DNA from: Shewanella sp. NIFS-20-20
GTDB taxonomy: Bacteria; Pseudomonadota; Gammaproteobacteria; Enterobacterales; Shewanellaceae
Assembly (NCBI RefSeq): GCF_019209865.1
Contig: NZ_JAHUTT010000006.1
Span: 1 to 64,000 of the forward strand
Length of the DNA: 64,000 bases
Direction: 5' to 3'
The notes beneath the pieces are model-generated. The model was not told where the DNA came from and searched no databases. It saw only the letters and a list, made by a program, of their open reading frames with translations. The position numbers and the translations under genes are program-made. Positions 48,220 through 56,516 of the stretch are shown here, piece after piece. Every line of letters starts with the position of its first letter. Position 1 is the first letter of the stretch.

Positions 48220-49941
48220 ATGGACGCCAGTTCTGCTTCTCGACCAGCCAAACTGGCGCTCATTGACGATATCTTGTTACTGCTGATCATGGCGGTTTTG
48301 GCCGCTTGTGGTTTGATCTACGAATACCTACTGTCTCATTACGCCGGCCGTATTCTCGGCGCAATGGAAGCCGCCATTTATACCATGATTGGCCTAATGA
48401 TAGTGTTTATGGGCATAGGAGCATTCGCCGCTCGCGGCATTCGCGATCCATTTAGCCGCTTTGCCGAACTCGAACTGGCGTTGGCCTTTATCGGCTCGAC
48501 CTCTGTGTTGATGATTGCTGCGGCCATCGGTCTGACTCAATCTTTGCCCGCTTACTTGGCCGATGTGTTATTCCTGCCCACCGATATGCTACCCAATGGC
48601 TCCCCCATCAAAGAGCTGCAAGCGTTAACCAGTTATTTACCTTATGTCTTTGGCGCGATATTAGGCTTGATGATTGGCATGGAAATCCCCCTGATTGCGC
48701 GAGTACGCCAAGCCTTATGTGAACAACATTTACTCCATAATGCCGGCACGATTTATGGCGCCGATTATATCGGGGCAGGCCTTGGGGCGGCGGTGTGGGT
48801 CAGCGTGATGTTGAGTATGGATATTCAGCTGGCTGCAGCCCTGACCGCCAGCATTAATTTATTGGCCGGATTAATTTTCCTGATACGTTTTTGGCACAAA
48901 ATCTGCTACCCCATGGCGCTGGCCATTGGCCATGGCATCTTGGCCGTGTTGGTAGTGGTCTTAATTCGCTTAGGGCCGGGATGGCAGCAAGACTTTAATA
49001 ATCTCATCTATCGTGATCAGGTGGTGTTTAATCAAGCGAGTCGATTTGCACAACATACAATTACCGAACGCCTGCGCGGCAGCGGCTTGCCTCCCGTTTA
49101 CAGCCTATACCTTAATGGTCGACTGCAATTTGCCAGTGATGATGAGCATATTTATCACAGCTTCTTAGTCCAACCCGCCATGCATGCCAGTGCCCGCCAA
49201 CAAGAAGTGCTCATCATAGGTGGTGGCGATGGCTTAGCCCTCAGAGACATTCTTAACTGGCAACCAAACCGCGTCACCCTCATCGATTTAGATCAACAAT
49301 TAGTCGAACTGTTTCGTCAGCCCCACGTTCAATCAAGCTTACCGACTCGGGTCGCCTCAGCCCTAAGCCAACTCAATCAAAATGCCCTTAACGACCCCCG
49401 GGTTGAGCTAATGTTTGACGATGCTTTTAATGGTGTCGATACATTACTGGCCGCTGGACGCCATTATGATGTGATTATTGTTGATTTACCCGATCCCAGT
49501 CATCCGGATCTGAATAAATTGTATAGCGATGCCTTTTATTTAAAATTGCGCTATTTGCTCAATGCCGATGGGGCCATGGCGGTGCAGTCTACCTCGCCAT
49601 TTCATGCGCGCAAGGCGTTTGTATCCATTGGCTTAACCCTGGCCGAGGCCGGCTTTAGGGTCGATCAATATCAATACAATGTCCCCAGTTTTGGCCAGTG
49701 GGGTTGGACATTGGCCACTCTTTCTGGCGCCAGTGGTCGTGAGCGACTCAGTCAACAGCATCAATTACAACACGGCAACGATTGGTTGTCTCTTGAGCTA
49801 ATGCAAGCCAGTTTTGCGGCGCCAGCGAGTTTGTACTCTGATATTGAACAGGTAAAAATCAACCACTTAGGTTCGATGACTTTATACCAATACCATCAAG
49901 AAGCTTGGCAGGAACAGACCTCTGGCTTAGGTCTGTTTTAG
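48220..49941 (+). CDS. Membrane-anchored spermidine-synthase-like aminopropyltransferase
   Basis: A 573-residue fusion. The first 240 residues form about seven membrane helices. The rest is a spermidine-synthase fold with the AdoMet-type glycine motif GGGDG at 334-338, an acidic residue in the next strand (LIDLDQ), and the catalytic-type VDLPDPSH with Asp422 and Asp425. The segment ASDDEHIYH corresponds to the DExxYHE region of classical enzymes. Such membrane versions are common, but their substrates are mostly unknown; polyamine or lipid modification is possible. No AdoMet decarboxylase gene lies in the window. The gene sits between DUF350 and the promoter-bearing gap. Confidence 0.84.
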   Translation: MDASSASRPAKLALIDDILLLLIMAVLAACGLIYEYLLSHYAGRILGAMEAAIYTMIGLMIVFMGIGAFAARGIRDPFSRFAELELALAFIGSTSVLMIAAAIGLTQSLPAYLADVLFLPTDMLPNGSPIKELQALTSYLPYVFGAILGLMIGMEIPLIARVRQALCEQHLLHNAGTIYGADYIGAGLGAAVWVSVMLSMDIQLAAALTASINLLAGLIFLIRFWHKICYPMALAIGHGILAVLVVVLIRLGPGWQQDFNNLIYRDQVVFNQASRFAQHTITERLRGSGLPPVYSLYLNGRLQFASDDEHIYHSFLVQPAMHASARQQEVLIIGGGDGLALRDILNWQPNRVTLIDLDQQLVELFRQPHVQSSLPTRVASALSQLNQNALNDPRVELMFDDAFNGVDTLLAAGRHYDVIIVDLPDPSHPDLNKLYSDAFYLKLRYLLNADGAMAVQSTSPFHARKAFVSIGLTLAEAGFRVDQYQYNVPSFGQWGWTLATLSGASGRERLSQQHQLQHGNDWLSLELMQASFAAPASLYSDIEQVKINHLGSMTLYQYHQEAWQEQTSGLGLF

Positions 49942-49970
49942 AATAACCTGATTAAATAACACTCAACACC

Positions 49971-49998
49971 TTGACATAATATGTCGCGGTGTTATCTT
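49971..49998 (+). promoter_or_regulatory. Sigma-70-type promoter before the DUF2170 gene
   Basis: TTGACA at 49971-49976 is a perfect -35 box. TATCTT at 49993-49998, 16 bp away, matches the -10 consensus at four of six bases. The start would fall near 50005. It drives the DUF2170, PspA-like and later genes and is overlapped by palindrome 1. Confidence 0.68.
49973..49985. promoter_or_regulatory. Operator-like palindrome 1
   Basis: GACATAATATGTC is a perfect 6-1-6 inverted repeat. It overlaps the -35 box of the promoter. Its centre is 33 bp from that of palindrome 2, about three helical turns. Confidence 0.7.
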
Positions 49999-50005
49999 GT
50001 TTATA

Positions 50006-50018
50006 GACATATTATGTC
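50006..50018. promoter_or_regulatory. Operator-like palindrome 2
   Basis: GACATATTATGTC is identical to palindrome 1 except for the central base. It covers the predicted transcription start and ends 13 bp before the DUF2170 ATG. A repressor bound here and at palindrome 1 would close the promoter. Confidence 0.7.
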
Positions 50019-50031
50019 AGAGAGGACACAA

Positions 50032-50445
50032 ATGAATCTTCACACCATTGCAAATAAACTCAATGCACTGCCTGCCGAACAAGCTGGTTCGATGCAGTTT
50101 GATTGCTACCCCATTGCCGGCGATGTTGAAGTCTTACAGGTCAATATTATCGGCCGCGAAGAACTGCCGATTTTCTTGTCAGTTACTGACAACCAAATCC
50201 TGTGCATTACCTATCTTTGGGGCAAAGATGAAGTTATCGCTGACAAACAATTTGAGATGATGGCGGCCATGTTGGAACTCAACATCCCGATGCCCTTATC
50301 TGCATTTGCCAGCATTGATAACAAATACGTGTTGTACGGGGCTTTATCGACGCATGCAGATATCGATCAAATCGCGCAAGAACTCACCGTGTTATCTGAT
50401 AACTGTCTAGAAGTGATAGACGAAATGACAGACTACCTCATCTAA
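50032..50445 (+). CDS. DUF2170 protein (YjfI-like)
   Basis: A 137-residue cytoplasmic protein of the DUF2170 family, to which E. coli YjfI belongs. The chain alternates strands and helices (QFDCYPIAGDVEVLQVNI, FMMAAMLELNIPMPLSAFA-like core, acidic C-terminus EVIDEMTDYLI). The ATG at 50032 has a GAGAGG site; the frame continues to 49981 through the promoter, which argues against the longer form. It starts 10 bp before the PspA-like gene ends the gap, a tight coupling seen in E. coli too. Function is unknown; interaction with the PspA-like partner is likely. Confidence 0.83.
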   Translation: MNLHTIANKLNALPAEQAGSMQFDCYPIAGDVEVLQVNIIGREELPIFLSVTDNQILCITYLWGKDEVIADKQFEMMAAMLELNIPMPLSAFASIDNKYVLYGALSTHADIDQIAQELTVLSDNCLEVIDEMTDYLI

Positions 50446-50455
50446 GGAGACGCTC

Positions 50456-51142
50456 ATGGGCATTCTCAACAAAATACTGACGGCTTTTCGTGGTGGTGCC
50501 AGCGAAGTGGGACAATCCATCGTGGATGCCAACTCTACCCGTATTTTCGAACAAGAAATTCGCGACGCTGAACGTCACCTTAATAACGCCAAGCGCGAAT
50601 TAACCGACGTGATGGCCAAAGAGATGCAGGGTCACCGTGAAATCGACCGTCTTAAGCGCGGTATTAGTGAGCATGAAGGTTATGCTACCCAAGCGTTATC
50701 CCAAGGTAACGAAGGATTAGCGCTTGAAGTCGCAGAGAAAATTGCCTCGCTTGAGCAATCTCTCACGGAACAACAAACCGCCAATGATAGTTTTAGCAAC
50801 CATGCCACACGCCTCAAAGATTTGGTCAAGCAAACCGAGCGTCAATTGGCCGATTATCAACGCCAGTTATCCATGGTCAAGACCACTGAGAGCGTGCAAA
50901 AAGCCTCGGCGTCTATCTCCAGCTCTTTTGCCAACAGCAATTCCAAGCTGATGAATGCCAAAGATTCGCTCGAACGCATCAAGGCCCGCCAACAAGCCTT
51001 TGATGACAGGTTAAAAGCCGCCGAATCATTAGAAGCCGAAGGCAGTGATGCGTCGCTACAAGCCAAACTGCAAGCCGCCGGCATTGGTGAATCGAAGCAA
51101 TCCGCTCAATCGGTACTGGATAGACTGAAAGCCAAAAACTAA
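50456..51142 (+). CDS. PspA/IM30-family protein (YjfJ-like)
   Basis: A 228-residue PspA/IM30 paralogue. It begins with an amphipathic helix (MGILNKILTAFRGGASEVG) of the kind that binds membranes, followed by a long helical hairpin predicted as coiled coil (about 25-180) and a Ser-rich break (ASASISSSFANSNS). The C-terminus is a short helix ending in LDRLKAKN. PspA proteins form scaffolds on stressed inner membranes. Neighbours match the E. coli yjf cluster rather than pspABC. No pspF, pspB or pspC gene is present in the window. Confidence 0.9.
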   Translation: MGILNKILTAFRGGASEVGQSIVDANSTRIFEQEIRDAERHLNNAKRELTDVMAKEMQGHREIDRLKRGISEHEGYATQALSQGNEGLALEVAEKIASLEQSLTEQQTANDSFSNHATRLKDLVKQTERQLADYQRQLSMVKTTESVQKASASISSSFANSNSKLMNAKDSLERIKARQQAFDDRLKAAESLEAEGSDASLQAKLQAAGIGESKQSAQSVLDRLKAKN

Positions 51143-51191
51143 CCATGCCTAGCGCCGAGCAGATGACTCGGCGTGTGGCTTTGGAGCCATG

Positions 51192-51836
51192 ATGGGATTT
51201 TTGAGTAAATGGTTTAAAAAGCGTGAACCTGAGCTACGCCAAATCCACAGTCTTAAGCAACTGCAACTCGGTGATATGATCACCTTAGACGACAGTTTTG
51301 GTTTACCGCCCCCCCTTCGCAGTCAAACCTTAGTGCTGGAACACGTTTATTGTGATGAATATCAACACACTATCGATGCCATCTATTGGTTTAAAAACCA
51401 ACAAGGACACGCCTTCAGGCTAGTCGAGCATAAGGATCACCTGCTATTGTGGCTATCACTCACCCGAGCTCAGGTCGAGCAAGTGTTTGCAATGGATGAC
51501 TTTAGCGAGATTTTTGAGCCACAAGGCGCCATGCCTTTAACACCGCAAAGTCTAAGCAATTTGCCACAATTAACGCCGTGGATTGGCCAGCAATATCACC
51601 GCATTAGTTTTGCTGAATTTGGCTATTTGCATCACCAAGATTATCGCCAGCAGCGACCGCCTCAATCCGATGATCACCAAGGTGGCCAACCGTTTGAGCG
51701 CTATTTCCTTGAATCTAGTGATGAACAGCATGCGCTGTTAGTCCAAGTGATGTCATCGGGAGAGACTGAAGTTTACTTAGGCATTGTACGCCCGCAAACT
51801 GACATTCAAGAATTTTGGCCAAGAGGCAATCCATGA
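51192..51836 (+). CDS. DUF2491 protein (YjfK-like)
   Basis: A 214-residue cytoplasmic protein of the DUF2491 family, like E. coli YjfK. It starts with a basic, amphipathic MGFLSKWFKKREPE, which could touch the membrane. Conserved-looking segments are QLGDMITLDDSFGLP, the acidic aromatic run DAIYWFKNQQGH and the C-terminal ETEVYLGIVRPQ. Of two adjacent ATGs, 51192 is better spaced from the GGAG site than 51189. The stop overlaps the next start as ATGA, so the two proteins are probably made in step. Confidence 0.82.
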   Translation: MGFLSKWFKKREPELRQIHSLKQLQLGDMITLDDSFGLPPPLRSQTLVLEHVYCDEYQHTIDAIYWFKNQQGHAFRLVEHKDHLLLWLSLTRAQVEQVFAMDDFSEIFEPQGAMPLTPQSLSNLPQLTPWIGQQYHRISFAEFGYLHHQDYRQQRPPQSDDHQGGQPFERYFLESSDEQHALLVQVMSSGETEVYLGIVRPQTDIQEFWPRGNP

Positions 51837-52168
51837 GTCGAAACAAAACTGAATTACCCCAAAGTTGGCAACAAAACCAACAAGCGGCCCGCGCCTCACA
51901 ATTGGCATTCGATTTAGATGAGCAGTTTCAATACGCCATTCGTAAAGCCGCGCTGGAAGCGGGCGTGAGTCCGTCAGATCAAATCCGCGCCATCTTAGGC
52001 CTCGATGGCCCCAAGCGCCCCAAACGCCCTCGATTAACTGTGTCGCTGACTGGGCTTGACTATCAAGCCTTGGCCGTCAAGTACGGCATTGATGCACAGG
52101 ATCAACTTGAAATAAAAAAACGCGTGCTCGACGACTTGGTCAACTTTGTTCACAATTCTACCAAATAA
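51833..52168 (+). CDS. Small basic protein with two RHH-like units, unknown
   Basis: A 111-residue protein. Two similar segments each look like a ribbon-helix-helix unit: LAFDLDEQFQYAIRKAALE followed by a turn and SDQIRAILGL (about 25-55), and RLTVSLTGLDYQALAVKYG followed by a turn and QLEIKKRVLDDL (about 65-100). Each has a strand of alternating hydrophobic residues and two helices. This reading is mine and is not a recognised family call. The start overlaps the DUF2491 stop by four bases. If it binds DNA it could be the regulator for the twin palindromes before the DUF2170 gene. Confidence 0.62.
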   Translation: MSRNKTELPQSWQQNQQAARASQLAFDLDEQFQYAIRKAALEAGVSPSDQIRAILGLDGPKRPKRPRLTVSLTGLDYQALAVKYGIDAQDQLEIKKRVLDDLVNFVHNSTK

Positions 52169-52216
52169 CAGGCTATATTGACCGCTTGCGTTAAGAGTCA
52201 ATAGATAGGAAGTCTC

Positions 52217-53089
52217 ATGCCCAATTCGTCTTCGCCAGACACGGCTGGCCCAAACCGCCCGAGCAAAATTCGCACTATTAATACGCCAACGCCATTTGAG
52301 TTGGCCATGATGGTGTTATCACTGGTCTCAGTGATCTTGGTGTTGAGTATTACCTTCGCACCATTAGCGCAGCAGACGCACGACTTACTGCTAATGATTG
52401 ATACTGGCATTTGTTTTATTTTCTTGGCCAACTTCTTTTTTGGGCTAGTTAAGGCGCGCAATAAACGGTTTTACTTGCGCCATCATTGGATCGACTTTTT
52501 AGCCAGTATTCCCACCATTGAAGCCTTGCGAATGATGCGCTTATTCCAAGTGCTCAGAGTGATCAGGCTGATACGTACCACCCGCCATATTTTGGTGCCC
52601 TTGCTTAAACAAAAGCGGCAAACCACGCTCGCCAGCCTCATGCTGGCCATGCTCACCATTTTGACCTTGTCATCATTGTTAATCCTCGTCATGGAAAGCG
52701 GTGAGCCCGGCGCCAATATCATCACAGCGCAAGACGCCCTATGGTGGTCATTAGTCACAGTCTCCACCGTCGGCTACGGCGACTTCTACCCCGTCACGAG
52801 CGGTGGTCATGTTATTGGCGCTATCGTGATTATTTGTGGTGTCAGCTTTTTTGGGGTGATTTCGGGTTATATGGCCTCGGTCTTTGTCAGCTCTAACGAT
52901 AGCGACAAGGAAGATTTTCAGCAGGACATTCGCCAAGAACTGTATGCCACGATTGCCAGATTAGAGCAAAACCAAACCGCCATGATGGAGCAATTAGCTA
53001 AGCTCAACCACACCGTAAGTCAACGCTCGGCGGCGCCAAGCCCAGCGGCTCAGGACTCAAGCGACAGCCAAGCACCACCTGCAGATTAG
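52217..53089 (+). CDS. Potassium channel with voltage-sensor-like domain
   Basis: A 290-residue six-helix ion channel. The S4-like segment (about 105-125) carries Arg at regular spacing (RMMRLFQVLRVIRLIRTTR). The pore helix and selectivity filter read TVSTVGYGDF, with the filter TVGYGD at 184-189, the potassium signature. A Ser/Asp-rich linker and a cytoplasmic coiled coil (about 225-260) end in a low-complexity Ser/Ala/Pro tail. It is the last gene of the PspA-like module and is convergent with the CYTH gene. Channel genes next to DUF350 and PspA paralogues suggest a membrane-potential role. Confidence 0.87.
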   Translation: MPNSSSPDTAGPNRPSKIRTINTPTPFELAMMVLSLVSVILVLSITFAPLAQQTHDLLLMIDTGICFIFLANFFFGLVKARNKRFYLRHHWIDFLASIPTIEALRMMRLFQVLRVIRLIRTTRHILVPLLKQKRQTTLASLMLAMLTILTLSSLLILVMESGEPGANIITAQDALWWSLVTVSTVGYGDFYPVTSGGHVIGAIVIICGVSFFGVISGYMASVFVSSNDSDKEDFQQDIRQELYATIARLEQNQTAMMEQLAKLNHTVSQRSAAPSPAAQDSSDSQAPPAD

Positions 53090-53110
53090 CGGGGCTCACC
53101 TTAAAGGCCG

Positions 53111-54199
53111 TTACCTTTGCGCCTGCAACAATTGGCCTAACAAGGCTAATTGTATTTGGCCGATGCAAGGCAATTGCTGCAACGCGGCTAACTGTTGCGC
53201 CCAAGGGTGATTGACTAACGTGTGCTGCGCCCTTGTGTCTGTGTGTTGCCAATGCAACTCAGTCCCGTTAACCACGCCGCATTGGCGTAATACCTCCGCC
53301 GTGGCCGCTAAGTGTTGCTTTAGCAACGAAAAATGAGCTTGCTGCGGCGCGCCGTGCGCTAACGCATCTTGAGCGAGTAACTCAATCACATTGATCAAGG
53401 CCAGCCAGCCGCGACTCGCTTGCATGACGGCAGTATGCGCAGCCCTTGGCGGCGCAGACCAATCGATTGCGGCCAAATTTTCCATTAACATGGGCCAGGC
53501 ATCTAAGCCATATTCCAGCAGCACGATATGCGCTTGGCGCTCCGTCATCCCCAATAACGCAGGCGAGCTGACCACCGTAGGCAATGGACTTAATCCGGCT
53601 AATTGGTAGCCGCGCTGCGCTTTACTCGCCCGCGCAATCGCGACCGGCACCTTTACGGCCAGCCCTTGAGCCAACACCAGTAAGGCATGACTGTCACCAC
53701 TGAGTAACTCAAATTCGATTTCACAGATTGGCTCTTGACGGCCATCATCGGTGCGGATCATGCCCCGATCTAATGCCACCTCTACCAAGCTAGTATCAAC
53801 ACAGATATGCCAGCTGCGCCGCTCAAAATCGGTATGAAACAAGCAATACAACTGAGGTTGCCATTGGGCTGCCATTGCCGGTTGTGGCCAAATATGGGCT
53901 GGGAATAGTGACAAATCCGGAAAATCGTTTTCAATATCAACATTGTATTCTGGCCGGCTGTGAATGCCGCCCACCACCTTGCCGGCGGTTTTAATGGTCT
54001 GTTCACGCACATGCTCCCCCACGCGTACACGCAGCCCCATATCTAAGCAACGTAAGTCCTGATGATGAGTATCAAAATAGGCATTACTTAAATGCGGCGG
54101 TGCCTTTATTTCAACCTCTGCTAAGCTGCTAAAGTGAGATATAATTTCAGCGTAAGTGTGGGATGGGAAAAACAACTTTAATTCAATTTCAGCGGGCAT
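53111..54199 (-). CDS. ygiF: CYTH-domain inorganic triphosphatase (YgiF-like)
   Basis: A 362-residue cytoplasmic protein. The N-terminal CYTH tunnel domain opens with the ExExK signature AEIELK (Glu4, Glu6, Lys8), then SNAYFDTHHQDL, LRVRVG and a C-terminal strand CEIEFELLSG; these hold the metal and triphosphate. A helical, Gln/His/Leu-rich region after about 220 is in the place of the CHAD domain but is shorter than in E. coli YgiF (433 residues). Of two in-frame ATGs, 54199 puts the ExExK motif where E. coli has it. The ribosome site is weak. Confidence 0.83.
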   Translation of the reverse strand: MPAEIELKLFFPSHTYAEIISHFSSLAEVEIKAPPHLSNAYFDTHHQDLRCLDMGLRVRVGEHVREQTIKTAGKVVGGIHSRPEYNVDIENDFPDLSLFPAHIWPQPAMAAQWQPQLYCLFHTDFERRSWHICVDTSLVEVALDRGMIRTDDGRQEPICEIEFELLSGDSHALLVLAQGLAVKVPVAIARASKAQRGYQLAGLSPLPTVVSSPALLGMTERQAHIVLLEYGLDAWPMLMENLAAIDWSAPPRAAHTAVMQASRGWLALINVIELLAQDALAHGAPQQAHFSLLKQHLAATAEVLRQCGVVNGTELHWQHTDTRAQHTLVNHPWAQQLAALQQLPCIGQIQLALLGQLLQAQR

Positions 54200-54424
54200 A
54201 AGTTCGTCATACGTCATATAATTTTCATCAAAAGTTCATCTGATGAACATATTGTAATATTGTTGTAATAAAGCCACCCTAGGATGCATCCCAAGAGTGC
54301 TTTATCACTCGTAAATGATAAAACTGTGGCCAAGAAAGAAAAACACAGTTTCAATACGCGGACGCTTGAGTTAACATGCGCCCGCTTTTTCCAAAAAATG
54401 GAATAACCTAAATAGGTAACGGCT

Positions 54425-55105
54425 ATGCCAGTAAACTCTATTTTAGGCGTGTTTGCAAAATCGCCAATCAAACCGCTGCAAGACCACATAGATAAAGTAT
54501 ATGACTGCGCGTCAGTACTTGTCCCCTTTTTCGAAGCCTCGATGTCCGGTAATTGGGATCGAGCGGTTGAGTTAAGAAAACAAATCAGCCAATTAGAAAG
54601 AGAAGCCGATCTCCTCAAGCGAGAAATTCGTCTGACTCTGCCTAGTGGACTATTTATGCCAGTAGAACGTACCGATCTACTGGAACTTCTAACTCAGCAA
54701 GACAAAATAGCCAACAAAGCGAAAGACATCTCTGGTCGTGTGATAGGTCGTCAATTACAAGTGCCTGCCTCTATGCAAGCGCCGTTTTTGGCCTATTTGA
54801 CCCGTTGTGTTGACGCTGCACACTTGGCTAAAAATGCCATCAATGAATTAGATGAGTTATTAGAAACCGGTTTTCGCGGCCGCGAAGTTGATTTAGTGGC
54901 TAAAATGATCGCCGAACTCGATCTGATTGAGGAAGATACCGACGACTTACAAATCCAAGTACGTCGTCAGCTATTTGCCATGGAAGCTGAACTAAACCCT
55001 GTCGATGTAATGTTCCTTTATAAAATTATTGAATGGGTAGGCGACCTGGCGGACTTGTCAGAGCGCGTAGGTTCCCGTTTAGAGCTGCTGTTGGCTCGCG
55101 TCTGA
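54425..55105 (+). CDS. DUF47 PhoU-like protein paired with PitA
   Basis: A 226-residue all-helical protein of the DUF47 (TIGR00153) family, distantly related to PhoU. It begins with MPVNSILGVFAKSPIKPLQDH, and repeated acidic helix motifs (EREADLLKREIR, LDLIEEDTDDLQ) probably bind metal. These proteins lie next to Pit phosphate permeases and are thought to regulate them. It starts 24 bp before pitA on the same strand. The ribosome site is GGTAAC-like and weak. The region upstream (54200-54424) is A+T-rich and must hold its promoter. Confidence 0.9.
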   Translation: MPVNSILGVFAKSPIKPLQDHIDKVYDCASVLVPFFEASMSGNWDRAVELRKQISQLEREADLLKREIRLTLPSGLFMPVERTDLLELLTQQDKIANKAKDISGRVIGRQLQVPASMQAPFLAYLTRCVDAAHLAKNAINELDELLETGFRGREVDLVAKMIAELDLIEEDTDDLQIQVRRQLFAMEAELNPVDVMFLYKIIEWVGDLADLSERVGSRLELLLARV

Positions 55106-55129
55106 TAACTTGATTTTCAAGGTAATAAC

Positions 55130-56401
55130 ATGGTTGAAGTATTAGTAGCTAATGGACCAATGCTGATTGGTATCGCGGCGCTGTTTGGTTTTTTAATGGC
55201 TTGGGGTATTGGTGCCAACGACGTGGCTAACGCCATGGGTACCTCTGTAGGCTCTAACGCCATCACGATTAAACAAGCGATTATCATTGCGATGATCTTC
55301 GAATTTGCCGGTGCGTATTTGGCCGGTGGCGAAGTCACAAGCACCATTCGTAATGGCATCATTGACTCATCCTATTTTACCGCCCAACCAGAATTACTGG
55401 TGTACGGTATGATTGCAGCCCTCCTGGCCGCAGGTATTTGGTTAGTGGTGGCTTCTGCATTGGGCTGGCCAGTCTCTACCACCCACTCCATTGTCGGTGC
55501 CATCATTGGTTTCGCCTCGGTTGGTGTGGGTATGGAAGCTGTCGCCTGGGGCAAAGTGGGGGGAATCGTTGGCTCATGGATCGTGACCCCGGCAATCTCA
55601 GGCTTTATCGCATTTGTTATTTTCCAAAGCGTACAAAAGCTTATCTTTAATACCGATGACCCACTGGGTAATGCCAAGCGCTATGTTCCATTTTACATGG
55701 CATTAGCGGGCTTCATCATGTCATTAGTGACCATCACTAAAGGCTTGAAGCATGTTGGCTTGCACTTATCGACTGCCGAAGCGTATATGGCATCTGTCGC
55801 CATTGCCGTTACGGTAGGTGTTTTTGGTAAGGTAATGATCTCCCGCTTAAAAATGGATCCAAATGCCAACCGTGCAACCTTGTTTGCTAACGTTGAAAAA
55901 GTGTTTGCGATTTTAATGGTCGTGACCGCTTGTTGTATGGCATTTGCTCACGGGTCTAACGACGTTGCTAACGCCATTGGCCCATTAGCTGCAGTAGTTT
56001 CTGTGGTTCAAAGTGGTGGTGAAATTTCATCAAAAGCGACGCTGGTGTGGTGGATTTTACCTCTGGGTGCCTTCGGTATTGTGTTAGGTCTGGCTATCTT
56101 TGGTAAGCGCGTGATGCAAACCATTGGTAAAAACATCACTCACCTGACCCCAAGTCGTGGTTTTGCTGCGGAATTAGCCGCCGCGTCAACCGTGGTTCTG
56201 GCGTCTGGTACCGGCTTGCCTATCTCGACCACGCAAACCTTAGTGGGTGCAGTGTTAGGTGTGGGTATGGCCCGCGGCATCGCAGCGATTAACTTAGGTG
56301 TGGTTCGCAATATCGTGGTGTCTTGGGTAGTGACTCTGCCGGCAGGTGCTGGTTTGTCCATCATCTTCTTCTACATCATCAAAGGTGTTTTTGGTAGCTA
56401 A
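55130..56401 (+). CDS. pitA: Inorganic phosphate permease (PitA)
   Basis: A 423-residue inner-membrane transporter of the PiT family, which takes up phosphate as a metal complex with protons. It has about ten helices in two related halves. The family signatures GANDVANAMGTS (near residue 28) and the second-half GSNDVANAIGPLA (near residue 278) are both present. It follows the DUF47 gene by 24 bp. A terminator lies at 56431. No pho-box-like repeat is evident upstream of the pair. Confidence 0.95.
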   Translation: MVEVLVANGPMLIGIAALFGFLMAWGIGANDVANAMGTSVGSNAITIKQAIIIAMIFEFAGAYLAGGEVTSTIRNGIIDSSYFTAQPELLVYGMIAALLAAGIWLVVASALGWPVSTTHSIVGAIIGFASVGVGMEAVAWGKVGGIVGSWIVTPAISGFIAFVIFQSVQKLIFNTDDPLGNAKRYVPFYMALAGFIMSLVTITKGLKHVGLHLSTAEAYMASVAIAVTVGVFGKVMISRLKMDPNANRATLFANVEKVFAILMVVTACCMAFAHGSNDVANAIGPLAAVVSVVQSGGEISSKATLVWWILPLGAFGIVLGLAIFGKRVMQTIGKNITHLTPSRGFAAELAAASTVVLASGTGLPISTTQTLVGAVLGVGMARGIAAINLGVVRNIVVSWVVTLPAGAGLSIIFFYIIKGVFGS

Positions 56402-56430
56402 TGTCCGCTGCGCCACAAAAACTCGCTGAT

Positions 56431-56458
56431 AAGAGGGAAGTCTAATGACTTCCCTCTT
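56431..56458 (+). terminator. Terminator after pitA
   Basis: AAGAGGGAAGT (56431-56441) and ACTTCCCTCTT (56448-56458) form a perfect 11-bp stem with a 6-nt loop. The T run after it is short. Confidence 0.75.
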
Positions 56459-56516
56459 GCATTGGTGCCAGACAATCCCTAGCATGTGTGCAACTTTATG
56501 ACTGTGAGACAAAAAA

